DNA of 64,000 nucleotides from Nemertoderma westbladi (Eukaryota > Xenacoelomorpha > Nemertodermatida > Nemertodermatidae), in contig JAUCBJ010004634.1 in the NCBI GenBank assembly GCA_032718475.1, forward strand, positions 124,001 through 188,000. The letters are read 5' to 3'. The position numbers and the translations under genes are program-made. Below the pieces are notes generated by a model that made no database searches, was not told where the DNA came from, and saw nothing but the letters and a program-made list of their open reading frames with translations. Below, piece after piece: positions 12,001 to 21,850 of the stretch. Every line of letters begins with the position of its first letter. Positions within the stretch are counted from its first letter, which is position 1.

Positions 12001-15000
12001 GAAGGGCTCGAGATTATCCCAAAAGCTTGGATGGTCATCCAGTACTCCACCGGTTTCTTATTGAGGTCTCCTTCAGGCCACCACAAAAATCGTAGGCTAT
12101 CTCGATCCCTATCCAGCGCTTTGACTTGTAAGAACATGCCTTCTATATCTGAGGCGAAAGCAATGGAGTATTGTCTTAACCTTAGTAGTATTCCCAACAA
12201 GGATTGGAGTAAGTTGGGTCCGGGTAACAATTCAGAATTAAGAGATTGGCCCATATAAAGGGCGGAACCGTCAAACACCACTCGTACTTCATGGGGTTTA
12301 CCGGGTTTGGGAACGTAATGGTGAGTTAAGTAATACGTTCTCTCAGTTATAGGGGTTTCTTCCGGTACTAGCTCCGCATATCCCTTGCTAATAAACTTCT
12401 TCAACTGTGTTTTATACATTTCTTTAGCTGAAGAATTTGCCGTAAGGCGTCGATGTAGTTGAGCAATTCTTTTCTCTGCCAAAGGTCTGTTGTTAATGAA
12501 CTTTGGTTCTCGCTTTCGGAAAGGAAGTCCGATCTCATATCTACCTTGATCTTTAAGAAAACGAGTAGTTGTCGCTTGGATCTGCTTGGCTCTTTCTTCC
12601 TCCACCGATAGGGCCTTATCGTAGGAGTTGGGCTCTACGACCTCTTGAGTAAAGAATCTCACGGCGTGTTCATCCCGAGTCTTGGCATTATAACGTTCAA
12701 TGACGTCATTAAGCTCGTCGTTATAGTCGTCTCGCTCGGATGGGAGAAGGAGTTGACATAAGTTCACTTGATTTTGCCAAGTCTCGCTTTCCTTAAGGAG
12801 ATCGATGGCATTCTCCTCATCAAAAAGTTGATGTATATCGTCGTTGTCTGAGGAGTATGGAGTTCCCTCAGTTGGATCGTCGAACTCACTGTTCTCAACT
12901 TCCCATTCTCGCGCTTGATATACCTGATCTTTAGGTAATCTTTCCATTAGAGTTCTACGGGAAGGGCCAGTAAAGTACCAACCTACTCTAGTTCTTCCCG
13001 CATAAACTTGTAGAGGTTGCGGTTGAGCAGGTCGTTTCTCCAATGTCTCGAGCGCTTCATGCGCATTTTGACCGATGAGTATTTGCACTCCAGGATAATC
13101 TGTCTGGAATCGAGGTATCTTAAGATGTTGGATGCTCTCATCCTCGTCCCAATTATAAAGGTCTGCTTGAGTAGTAGCGAAGTTCTTTATAGCCACCATT
13201 TTCACTGACCTTATGCTATGTTCTCCTAGTTCGTCCTGGGGGGTGGACAACGCACCTACATAATAATCCGCGGTTACTGTGGATTTCCAAACTTGCATAA
13301 TTCCTGACATGTTTAGCTTAGTTCGGAACTTGGGTTGTCCAGCGAATATGTCTTCGGCTAGCTCTTTGTCGATGAATGTTCCTGTACTACCGGAGTCAAG
13401 GAGGGCGTTCACTACATAACTCCTGTTTGGTCCGTGGACCCTTACCTGTACCACAGGAAATTCTCTAATCCCTACATTGGAAGTTGGCGCTTTCCAAGAT
13501 GGTTGTCGATCAGAAGTAGTTAGAGCGAGGTCAATGTCTGTATCTTTTTCATAAATGAGTGCTCGATACACTGTGGTATTTATCATGTAACAGGATTCGT
13601 TTTCGTCGGAGAACTCGTCCGTATAGAATCCTTCCATCTCAGATTGATCAGTGTCGTTCACATCACTGAATTGGACATGTAGTTCGGAATCACTTACCTG
13701 ACTCGGACTATTTCGCTCGAATTCAGTGTGCAACAAGATATGATGTTTCGCACCGCACTTGGCACATCTTGTGTCAGAGTAACAGGTTCGCCGTTGGTGT
13801 CCTTGTCTGAGGCAATTATAGCACAACCGCTTGTCCCACATGACTTCACGTCTCTCAGTTAATGATTTCTTTAGAAATTCATCACACATATTTAAGCGAT
13901 GGGCTCCATCACATAGCGCACATTTCGGTTTGATGTTACTCACCTTACTCTGAGTCACATTGTGTACACTTGCTTTTTCTTCGGGCTTTCTCACCTGAAT
14001 TCTCTTGGGAGACGTAGGAGGAGTTTTTCTTACTTGTTCTCTCCTGTCATTTGTTCGAGACTTGAATTTACTTACCTGATCTTTAGGCATTTTATTTACG
14101 TAATAAGATCTATCAGTGTCTTTCCCGCTATCTTCTCCTTGAGAAGTCTGGCTTTCGCCATCATCTGTATAACACACTGGTGTTACCTTTCTCCTAGAGA
14201 CGGGTTTTTCACTTACCTTGTTTTCCGGTGTCTTCTCTCTGGACAGTTTCAGGAGCTGTAATTTCACTTCTCCATCCAGGAATGACATGAGATCAGCCAT
14301 GGTAGGGTCTCGTCGTTGTTGTTCCATCATATATAACACTTTCTTATCCCAGCGTGTACCTACTCCACCATTCGGTAAAGTAGAAGCCACTGCTCTAATA
14401 ACCATAGCATTCTGATACTCATGAGACTTACCTAGCCAATCTAATTGTCTGCAGATCTCCTGAATCTCATCGGAAAACTCTATAATTCCGCTGCTAATAA
14501 ACTTTCGGGGCGCTACCAACTTTGCATACAAATACCCAGCTATGTTATTCCTATTACCATACCTGATGTTTAGTGTATCCCAAACTTGTCTTAATCCGTC
14601 AGGATGTCCAATAAACTTTAACGCCATTAACTTGGGAGATCCTTCCAAGCACTCGATGAGGAATCTAAGTTTCTCTCCATTAAATAGCACAGAGTTCTGT
14701 ATGTTATCTTTGTAATATTCATTAAAAGGTAACCATTTCATCTCATCTCCATTGAACTTGACGATCTCTCCCACCTTTACCGCTTGCCGGGCTTCGGTTC
14801 TAGCCATTTGACGCGTAAAACTTTCTTGGGCCATCGTGTTATTTAATATCGAGTTATCGGTATATAAATTTCTCGGATTATGATCCGGTCTATAGGGAAT
14901 ATCATTATCAACAGGTCTATAATTACCCTTAATAGGGTTCACTATAGGAGTTTCTACTTCGCTAGCAGTATAGATGCGTGTAGGCTCCACACCTTGCGCA

Positions 15001-17099
15001 TGAGATACTTCAGACCTAACAGGTTGACACATTGTTACAAGGGGTGGTGGTATACCCTTTTGTAAATTTACTAATTTATCACGTTCTAGCGCGATATTTT
15101 GCTGCACTTCCTGCAACTCTAACCTACTTTCTTTTACGGTTCCCTTTAACTGTTGAACAGTCCCTTCTAACTCTCGGACCTGTTGGGAGGAGCGCATTTG
15201 ATTCTCCTCCATCTTTCCGAGGAGAATGTCCATCCCCCGCCGTCTCTCGTCCACCCAATCAACCGCCGAAGCGGGATCCGCCAACGTAGTAGCGGGCAGA
15301 CGAGGGACTACGGGCGATATATCCTTTATATTTCGCTCGGAGTCCAGGACCGACACGGTTTCAAGGGCTGTTCCTCTGGGCACAGGTAACTTGGTACTGT
15401 GTAAAGGGAATTTAGAGGTAGGTGCAGGGAGTACAGGTGTCTCTACCACCGAAAGGGTGGCTTCGGGAACAGGCCTAATTATTTCAGGCTCATCTGCTAT
15501 AGTAGGGAGTCTCTCTATTGTAATTATATTGTCTGTGGGTTCTGTACTACCTAAGTTGGTGTTATTTAGTTGCCTTCTAACAGCTGGAGGCAAATCAGGC
15601 AATTTCTGACGGTGGGATGTTCTTTTACGTCTGCTTAGGCGAGATCGATTTCCTCCTCCTTCAGGATCAGTGGTATCGCCTTCCTCAGATGATGTATAAC
15701 CCTGTCTTTTGGGAGTAGATCGATTCATCATCTGCATATTACTAGCTGTTAACTGTTTACTGAAGTCGTCTTGCTTCTCTTGAAGATTTTCCAACTCTAG
15801 TTGGGCGATCTCTTCAGCCGCTCTCCGTTCTGCTTCCGCCATCGCTGCCGCTTTTGCCTCTGCCGCTGCCACTTTTGCCTCTGCCGCTGCCGCTTTTGCC
15901 TCTGCCTCTGCCACTGCTGCTATCTTTCTGTCTTCTATACGTTTTTTCTTTATTTGTTCTTCTTGAACCTTAGCGATGCGGAGTTGTTCATCGAATTTAG
16001 CTTGGTTCGCCGCTAACCTATCCACGTCAATGGCGTCAAGCACACGCTGTGCTCCTTCACTATTAGGGCTAAGTCCATCTAGCCTTCTCCTCAACTCTTC
16101 ATCTCCCAAAAAACGTTGATAGTCTGACAGATAGATGTCAATGGCATCCCTCTTATGTGGTTTCTCTGCCGTCGCTTCACTTTCCACTTGGGAAAAAGTA
16201 GCGTCTGTTGATTCTCCATGGGTTGAGCGCTCCTCCAGCTGAGCTTTCCACTGAGCTGTTCCTTGAACCTGGCGACTCACCCGTTGAAACCAAGTCTTTA
16301 CGGCAACTTGCAACGACGTGTCTTGTCTTCTTTTAGAAGCCTCTTCAAAGGCTGATAATATTAGCCTGATTCGCAGAATTCTTTCTCTAACTTGATAAAG
16401 CAGTTGTCCCTGCTCTTGAGGTCCTTGGGGTTGCTGAAACAGTTGTTTTTCTACTCGCTCCATAGAGCTGAAGAATCCCTGTGCGTATCCGGCTGCGGAC
16501 CTCTTCCACACAGCTGGATCGATGGTTTCCTTGGCTACTCCCATCCGGTGTATGTCTTCCCAGGCAGCTTCTGATAAATCAAATGGGAGTCCGGGTCCGG
16601 GGAAGTTCCATTGCGACTCGACCATAGACTTCAGCTCTTCCCTTGTGTATCCCTCATAACTATCTTTAGTTGCTCGCTTACTTCTCGCCCAATCGATCTG
16701 GTGTTCTTCCACCGCGATCAATAACCTAGTGAGTACGGCTGCAGGAAGGATGAGAAGGGGATCTGAATAAGCCGCATCCGTCATCCTTGCTCCGCGTTCG
16801 GGTGTCAGTTCTACCGTATCTTCACTACTGGAGCTGTCGGGCCGCTGAGAAATAAGTTCTTGGCTCGCGGGTGGTTGCTGTTCCGCTGCTTCTTGGTCCC
16901 GCTTGACCTGAGCTCGAGTGCCTATGATGGACCTACGGTGTTGGACCAGCCTAGGTTCTGTTATTACTACTGGAGGGATGACCTTCCTCACCGTGGGAGG
17001 TGAACTGAACTTAGGACTAGACGGTTCTACACCTCTATCTGAGTCGCAGATAGTTACATCTAATAAACTGTCTGACAGGTTCTGCTTAGTATCAGACAT
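9027..17099 (-). CDS. Gag-pol polyprotein of Bel/Pao element 1
   Basis: Single uninterrupted 2690-codon frame with an ATG start. In order: a charged Gag N-terminus with an Ala/Glu/Lys coiled coil at about 370-450; a DUF1759-type Gag block near 780-860; Zn knuckles at about 1060-1120; a retropepsin with DSGST near 1235; RT with YMDD near 1729; RNase H from about 1905 (FGDAS, then PRAELKAAL, then PADIASRG); an HHCC integrase zinc domain at about 2280-2330; the integrase core D, D, E (GVDLFG near 2360, RSDKG near 2421, GGSWERL near 2466); and a DUF5641 C-terminus. All catalytic motifs are present except the third RNase H aspartate: the usual WTDS/WSDS motif reads WTNA (near residue 1978). A single-frame gag-pol is normal for Bel/Pao. 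It encodes the proteins for reverse transcription in cytoplasmic particles and nuclear integration. Confidence 0.96.
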   Translation of the reverse strand: MSDTKQNLSDSLLDVTICDSDRGVEPSSPKFSSPPTVRKVIPPVVITEPRLVQHRRSIIGTRAQVKRDQEAAEQQPPASQELISQRPDSSSSEDTVELTPERGARMTDAAYSDPLLILPAAVLTRLLIAVEEHQIDWARSKRATKDSYEGYTREELKSMVESQWNFPGPGLPFDLSEAAWEDIHRMGVAKETIDPAVWKRSAAGYAQGFFSSMERVEKQLFQQPQGPQEQGQLLYQVRERILRIRLILSAFEEASKRRQDTSLQVAVKTWFQRVSRQVQGTAQWKAQLEERSTHGESTDATFSQVESEATAEKPHKRDAIDIYLSDYQRFLGDEELRRRLDGLSPNSEGAQRVLDAIDVDRLAANQAKFDEQLRIAKVQEEQIKKKRIEDRKIAAVAEAEAKAAAAEAKVAAAEAKAAAMAEAERRAAEEIAQLELENLQEKQDDFSKQLTASNMQMMNRSTPKRQGYTSSEEGDTTDPEGGGNRSRLSRRKRTSHRQKLPDLPPAVRRQLNNTNLGSTEPTDNIITIERLPTIADEPEIIRPVPEATLSVVETPVLPAPTSKFPLHSTKLPVPRGTALETVSVLDSERNIKDISPVVPRLPATTLADPASAVDWVDERRRGMDILLGKMEENQMRSSQQVRELEGTVQQLKGTVKESRLELQEVQQNIALERDKLVNLQKGIPPPLVTMCQPVRSEVSHAQGVEPTRIYTASEVETPIVNPIKGNYRPVDNDIPYRPDHNPRNLYTDNSILNNTMAQESFTRQMARTEARQAVKVGEIVKFNGDEMKWLPFNEYYKDNIQNSVLFNGEKLRFLIECLEGSPKLMALKFIGHPDGLRQVWDTLNIRYGNRNNIAGYLYAKLVAPRKFISSGIIEFSDEIQEICRQLDWLGKSHEYQNAMVIRAVASTLPNGGVGTRWDKKVLYMMEQQRRDPTMADLMSFLDGEVKLQLLKLSREKTPENKVSEKPVSRRKVTPVCYTDDGESQTSQGEDSGKDTDRSYYVNKMPKDQVSKFKSRTNDRREQVRKTPPTSPKRIQVRKPEEKASVHNVTQSKVSNIKPKCALCDGAHRLNMCDEFLKKSLTERREVMWDKRLCYNCLRQGHQRRTCYSDTRCAKCGAKHHILLHTEFERNSPSQVSDSELHVQFSDVNDTDQSEMEGFYTDEFSDENESCYMINTTVYRALIYEKDTDIDLALTTSDRQPSWKAPTSNVGIREFPVVQVRVHGPNRSYVVNALLDSGSTGTFIDKELAEDIFAGQPKFRTKLNMSGIMQVWKSTVTADYYVGALSTPQDELGEHSIRSVKMVAIKNFATTQADLYNWDEDESIQHLKIPRFQTDYPGVQILIGQNAHEALETLEKRPAQPQPLQVYAGRTRVGWYFTGPSRRTLMERLPKDQVYQAREWEVENSEFDDPTEGTPYSSDNDDIHQLFDEENAIDLLKESETWQNQVNLCQLLLPSERDDYNDELNDVIERYNAKTRDEHAVRFFTQEVVEPNSYDKALSVEEERAKQIQATTTRFLKDQGRYEIGLPFRKREPKFINNRPLAEKRIAQLHRRLTANSSAKEMYKTQLKKFISKGYAELVPEETPITERTYYLTHHYVPKPGKPHEVRVVFDGSALYMGQSLNSELLPGPNLLQSLLGILLRLRQYSIAFASDIEGMFLQVKALDRDRDSLRFLWWPEGDLNKKPVEYWMTIQAFGIISSPSNACSVVRTTADDNRDAFSKEVIDNIKRDIYMDDNLKSLPSVEEAIEVAKGTVECLKKGGFRLTKFTSNSREFLESIPVEDRGAKDLELIKDDLPETKTLGLKWDTERDILFFQLKQRDNPVRTKRICLSILSTYFDPLGFISPVILIARSLVQQMWLENHSWDDPLKGELLKKWMKWEDSLPAIENFIISRSYFGHVLPTYSYQLHVFGDASDMGIGIVAYLRVETPDGIKVALVTSKALINNKLKVPRAELKAALYATAIGRNVTEQIDYPLEKTVYWTNALLVLEYITNEVCQFSVFVTNRVAIILSRTTMDQWRHCPGTINPADIASRGATPQELVDTPDWLGGPDFLYKEEEEWPPHLTTAEIRQAKGAEKVKPKTQASKSKLFKPTVDLSVLHTSGDEALDQKPTAKNKLVVEIRDKDWKSGIPDISQGLSPLLQRAIHHYSSWNRLCKAVTYLKRCFHHHYSGMKTKGDTAPITSVQVHVIKDIPKYKVPDKFLKEKISYQEHEETNKQMLRLLQCYEDSDKYFLLLRNPQMRLRDRFSSTMIDGLIRVGGRLTNAPLSFDTKFPILIRNLEIQVKMIVDVHSKLYHAGRERVLSEIRTRYYFYKPRRALNQVLRNCIPCRKAFSRPLTQREAELPRERVSFYEPPFTNTGVDLFGPIEVYHARTIVKRWCVIFVCMTCRAIHLDMVNDLSTNSFLLSLRRQIARFGTSNTMRSDKGTNFIGANNEIKAYVKDWNQRQVDDQLRVTASSWTFNAADAPWWGGSWERLIRSVKTAFHFIVPCRAYLTDELLRTLMEEIAAYLNERPLMPVSSSPDSLEALTPAHFLLKKPVAMLPQSEITDGDEYCRQTWQLMQLLSRRFADHFEKHYLPTLQLRTKWFAQQENVSAGDMVLIVDVDLPRKRWQTGRIIETHISDDGLVRSVELVVMRRNFKKPGIVFETQQLNRPVGRLCLLERDRELSGNYGRQDTLPTTTSLIQQTSRDSPT

Positions 17100-19296
17100 G
17101 TTTGTTTACACAGTTGAATGCCTACTGCTATATTACAGTTTAAGCAAGTCTAGTAATTCAGTATTAACTGCTAACCTAGTAATTAATTACCGATACTGCT
17201 ACTCAGTGTAGCGTGATATATATATATTAGTATACCGGTATGCTTATAGTATATATAAGTATTATTACAGACTAGTTTATCACAGAATACCGGTAGGTAA
17301 TTTTAGCACAAATATATATAAATATATAATAGGCCTATCGTGAATACCGGTATGCAGTTTACACTTATAGTGTATATATATAAGTATAATTATTAACTAG
17401 AATTAATTACAGAACACCGGTATGATTTCAGCCTAAGTTTATGAAAATAAAGATAATAAGCCTATTGTAAATACCGGTATATCAATTATTTTAAATAATT
17501 GAATTTCTGAATTTTAAGGGTTACTTGGTTACTTTAACTTACTTTATTACCGTTATTTAAGCAGTAGTCCAACTGATATTGAGACCTAATTGTTGTATGG
17601 CAGGCCTACTATTTATAAATCGTTTGAGTTGATTTATAATATATATATACCCGTTTAATGGGTTTTGTTAATGTTTGAAATAAATGTTATTATTTCTGGG
17701 GGAGTCACTACACATAAGCTGTGCGCTCTCAGTGGAGTGCTACTTGTTAGACACTAAAACAAATAATTCTAATTTACCTAAGTTACTTAATACTACAAAT
17801 TACCTACAATTCGGGTTGAGATTACAATCTCTAAATAAACACAAAAATTTAATTACAAATACACAAATACAAATTTTTAGGGTAATTTTACAAGAAGTTT
17901 ACTAACCAGCCTAACAAAGGGTTAGAATATCTGGTTATTACAACGGACAGGTTACTACGGTATTTGAAAATAATAAGTAGTAGTAAATATACTGCGCTGT
18001 CCAGATAGGAAAATACCACCGCCTGACGACCTATAACCGTATCGCTATAGGTACTACGTTATGTATCACGGAGTGTTCCTACCCAGAAGTTAATTACCAC
18101 GGTCTACCAGAACCAACGTGCCTATTAACCACTTTACAACACAAATACACTGCCTACACACTAATTGCTTTCGGAAAGCACTGTACACTAAACCCTAAAT
18201 TAGGTACAAGTACTTGTATAACAAATAATCAGTAGTTAAAAATACTTGAACAGCTAAAAGAACCACGGTATCTGCCGGAGTGACCAAAGCACAAAATCTC
18301 CAGTCTTTACCTACGCCGAGCAGCCCTGATGTAGTACCGGGGTTAGTTTAACTATAACGGTATGTATAACAAACACAATTACTGTAGGAATAAACTTGGG
18401 GATATGAATGTTGCGAATAATCGCATAAACTCTGAATAATAAATATTACGCTACGCGTACAAACCACTCAAACAAAATGCAGACCAAATACTGACAGACT
18501 ACTATCAAGCCTAAACAAACTACGGTATATGCAGACTCCGAAATGGTTAAGTAGTATGCGTTCTAACCCAGTAGTACGACTTATTCTTTAGATGGGGGTT
18601 TACCTTACAGCTATGGCTGCCCCTACTTCCTAACCGTGCTTTATCGGACAGATGCTTTACACACACTGAAATTTCCTCAAACCCAACAGCAGCCAGACAA
18701 CTATCCAGCCTACAAATTATCTAAATAAAATTATACGCTACCCGTACAGACTACACAAACAAAGTACAGACTAAACGATGGCAGACTACTATCAAGCCTA
18801 AATAAACCACAGGACATGCAGACTCCGAAATGGTTAAGTAGTATGCGTTCTAACCCAGTAGTACGACTTATTCTTTAGATGGGGGTTTACCTTACAGCTA
18901 TGGCTGCCCCTACTTCCTAACCGTTCTTTATCGGACATACACTCTACATGCACTGCAATCCGTTCAGACCTAATCAACAGTTAGCCAACAGTCAAGCCTA
19001 CAAATTATCTGTACAATCTGCGCAGGCTTACACGCCTTCTGCTCAATACTGGCCTACAAATAAATAAAACTGACAGAAATAGGCCTAAGTAAAATCCCAA
19101 TAAAAACCAGGCGTCCCCGATTAATTATTAAGACCTACCGGCATATAATAATCAAATCGAATAATACTGCTGTACCTGTACTGTTGTAGGTAAGGTACCG
19201 GTCTGGATGATCAGGCAGTCAGGCCTACTGGTTACCGGTCGACCGGTACTTTCAACTAGATTGCTTACACCGCAATCCAGAAGCAATATCTGTTAT
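17100..19296 (-). other. Long 5' leader of Bel/Pao element 1
   Basis: 2.2 kb between the 5' LTR and the gag-pol ATG. It holds repeats with ACCGGTAT and TATATAAGTA words (about 17216-17480) and a 287-bp-spaced duplication (18446-18936). No convincing primer-binding site touches the LTR; the first TGG on the - strand is 17 nt in (19279-19277). Packaging or other RNA signals would be expected here but cannot be identified by eye. Confidence 0.6.
18446..18936 (-). repeat. Tandem duplication (~287-bp spacing) in the element 1 leader
   Basis: The block at about 18446-18650 recurs at about 18731-18936. The inner ~100 bp (18535-18636 against 18819-18923, containing GACTCCGAAATGGTTAAG and GATGGGGGTTTACC) is almost identical, while the edges are more diverged. 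Such patterned conservation could reflect a duplicated RNA signal in the leader. Confidence 0.85.
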
Positions 19297-20473
19297 TGTT
19301 TGCGCTTTTGAAGACCTTTGACAGTTTAACCTGCCAAAATTAGAATGTCTTTTAGATGATATATATTCTTTAGCTTTATGACGAGTATTTGATACACTAC
19401 ATTAGCCGAAGCCAGTCTATGCGCAATCATTCACCCGTTGGATATACCCGGGAGACTGAGTTCGGAGCTTAATGATTGATGGTGTAAGCCTACCGTATTA
19501 TTCGACTGATCGTAATATATAATCTCTGACAAATATTATTCACTTTCGGGAAATATTAACAGTTCCTTTAGGACGTGGCGCTCTAAATATGTAAACAGAG
19601 TTATGACTTAAACTAGACACAACGAAAAGGCTATAGATTAACGTATATGGCGCATTCTTTAGGAGATGCTTTGTTATCAGTTACAATCATACACAATGCT
19701 GCACAATACTGCACACTAATCTGCCGACCTTCACTAAATTTGGTCACGCATAAAGAGAGCAACAGACAATTTATGTTGGGCATATGAAATAGCATTAGAT
19801 TCACTTCAAACCACTCAACATAGGTCGCAATCGTTTATCTGTAACCGGTCTCTCTAACCTTTAGTATATCAAGAAGGTGGGGTGTCTGACTATTGATCAG
19901 TATTCCGATATAATATTTCATCAACAAATATAATGAACAACAGACAGCAAAAGCAGTAATATTAAGGTATGAATTATTATTAAGTGAGTTAACTGAGTTT
20001 TGGTATGATTTGGTTTGATAACAGATATACGTTCTATAATTAAGCCTACTAATGTAAAGCTAAAGAATGCTGATATACGGAGGTGCCAAAGGCCGATGTT
20101 CTTAGGCTCTGGGCAAAAACATAACACTGAACTACTGAGTTCTGTATACACCTCCAACACAGAGTCAAAAAACGCTCTGATTGGTCAACTGAACAACGAG
20201 AGAACAAAGAAACAAAGAAATGTCGACGTGGCAATATCAGCTGTTAGCCGTCGTCATGGTAGCGACACTGTTTTCAAGAGTATCTAGCTTATCGCGTCAC
20301 GAGATTGCGGATTATGTCCTCTAAAGTACAAATACAGTACAAATACAGAAGAAATGACTTTTATGTCCTCTAAAACACCAGTACAGCAAGGACACGGCCT
20401 TTTTATGCCTGGCAAACCAACTACAGAGTACTTTAAGGGAAAATAACCGGTTAATGACGCAAAAGCTTTTACA
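19297..20473 (-). repeat. 5' LTR of Bel/Pao element 1
   Basis: 1177-bp partner of 1878-3054. In the - strand reading it should hold the promoter. A TATA-like GCATAAAAAGG (20409-20398) lies early in the LTR and is the best candidate core promoter. It is followed on the right by the target duplication GAAAG and then the resumed minisatellite. Confidence 0.95.
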
Positions 20474-20478
20474 GAAAG

Positions 20479-21850
20479 GTTTACTGTGGAAGATCACCTA
20501 TGGTGGTGAGCAGGCATTTCTTTGCGAAACAGATAGGAAGGATTTACTGTGGAAGATCACCCATGGTGGTGAACAGGCATTCCTTTAGGAAACCGAGTGG
20601 AAGGGTTTACTGTGGAAGATCACCCATGGTGGTGAGCAGGCATTCCTTTAAGAAACCGAGTGGAAGGGATTATTGTGGAAGATCAGATCACCCATGGTGG
20701 TGAACAAGCATTCCTTTAGGAAACAGAGTGGAAGGGCGTACTATGGAAGATCATCCATGTGGGGTGAACAGGCATTCCTTTAGGAAACAGAATGGAAAGG
20801 GTATACTATGGAAGATCACCCATGGTGGTGAACAGGCATTCATTTAAGAAACCGAGTGGAAAGGTTTACTGTGGAAGATCACCTATGGTGGTGAGCAGGC
20901 ATTTCTTTGCGAAACAGATCGGAAGGATTTACTGTGGAAGATCACCCATGGTGGTGAACAGGCATTCCTTTAGGAAACCGAGTGGAAGGGTTTACTGTGG
21001 AAGATCACCCATGGTGGTGAGCAGGCATTTCTTTGCGAAACAGATCGGAAGGATTTACTGTGGAAGATCACCCATGGTGGTGAACAGGCATTCCTTTAGG
21101 AAACCGAGTGGAAGGGTTTACTGTGGAAGATCACCCATGGTGGTGAGCAGGCATTCCTTTTATAAACTGAGTGTAAAGGTTGACTGTGGAAGATCAACCA
21201 TGGTGGTGAACAGACATTCCTTTAGGAAACAGAGTAGAAGGGTTTACTGTGGAAGATCACCCATGGTGGAGAACAGGCATTCCTTTAGGAAACCGAGTGG
21301 AAGGGTTTACTGTGGAAGATCAACCATGGTGGTGAACAGACATTCCTTTAGGAAACAGAGTGGAAGGGTTTACTGAGGAAGATCACCCATGGTGGTCAAC
21401 AGGTATTCCTTAAGGAAACAGAGTGGAAGGGACTGTGGAAGATCACAAATAAATGGTGGTGAACAAGCATTCCTTTAGGAAACAGAGTGTAAGGATTTAC
21501 TGTGGAAGATCACCCATGGTGGAGAACAGGCATTTGTTTGGGAAACAGAGTGGAAGGGTTTACTGTGGAAGATCACCTATGGTAGTGAACAGGCATACCT
21601 TTTGGAAATTAAGTTGAAGGGTTTACTGTAGAAGATCACCCATGGTGGTGAACAGGCATAACTTTGGGAAAGGAAGTGGAAGGGTTTACTGTAGAAGATC
21701 ACCCATGGTGGTGAACAGGTATTCCTTTAAGAAACAGAGTGGAAGGGTTTACTGTGGAAGGTAACCCATGGTGGTGAACAGGCATTATCCTTTAGGAAAC
21801 AGAATGGAAGGGTTTACTGAGGAAGACCACCCATGGTGGTGAACAGGCAT
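20479..21850. repeat. 63-bp minisatellite, right part
   Basis: About 21-22 units of the same 63-bp repeat as 1106-1877. Local higher-order alternation of two unit variants is visible around 20480-21160. One frame stays open for 194 codons (20792-21376), giving 21-residue basic repeats of the type MVVNRHSFRKPSGRVYCGRSP. I read this as a consequence of the 63-bp length. Confidence 0.92.

Larger units (their letters stand above)
1878..20473 (-). mobile_element. Bel/Pao LTR retrotransposon 1, complete, 18.6 kb, with an extra large ORF
   Basis: Two 1177-bp direct repeats (1878-3054 and 19297-20473) start TG and end CA. They are flanked by the 5-bp duplication GAAAG (1873-1877 and 20474-20478). 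Coding is on the - strand, so the 5' LTR is the right one. In transcription order the element has a 5' LTR, a 2.2-kb leader, gag-pol (17099-9027), a 1.64-kb spacer, a second ORF (7386-3133) and the 3' LTR. I found only one difference between the LTRs (C at 2703, T at 20122), so the insertion is very recent. The pol domain order (retropepsin, RT, RNase H, integrase, DUF5641) and DUF1759-type Gag place it in Bel/Pao. At 18,596 bp it is far longer than usual for that group, mainly because of the second ORF and long non-coding parts. Confidence 0.95.

Noticed and set aside
19262-19279. tRNA primer-binding site of element 1 starting TGG
   Set aside because: It starts 17 nt from the LTR and I could not match it to a tRNA 3' end, so it is not called.
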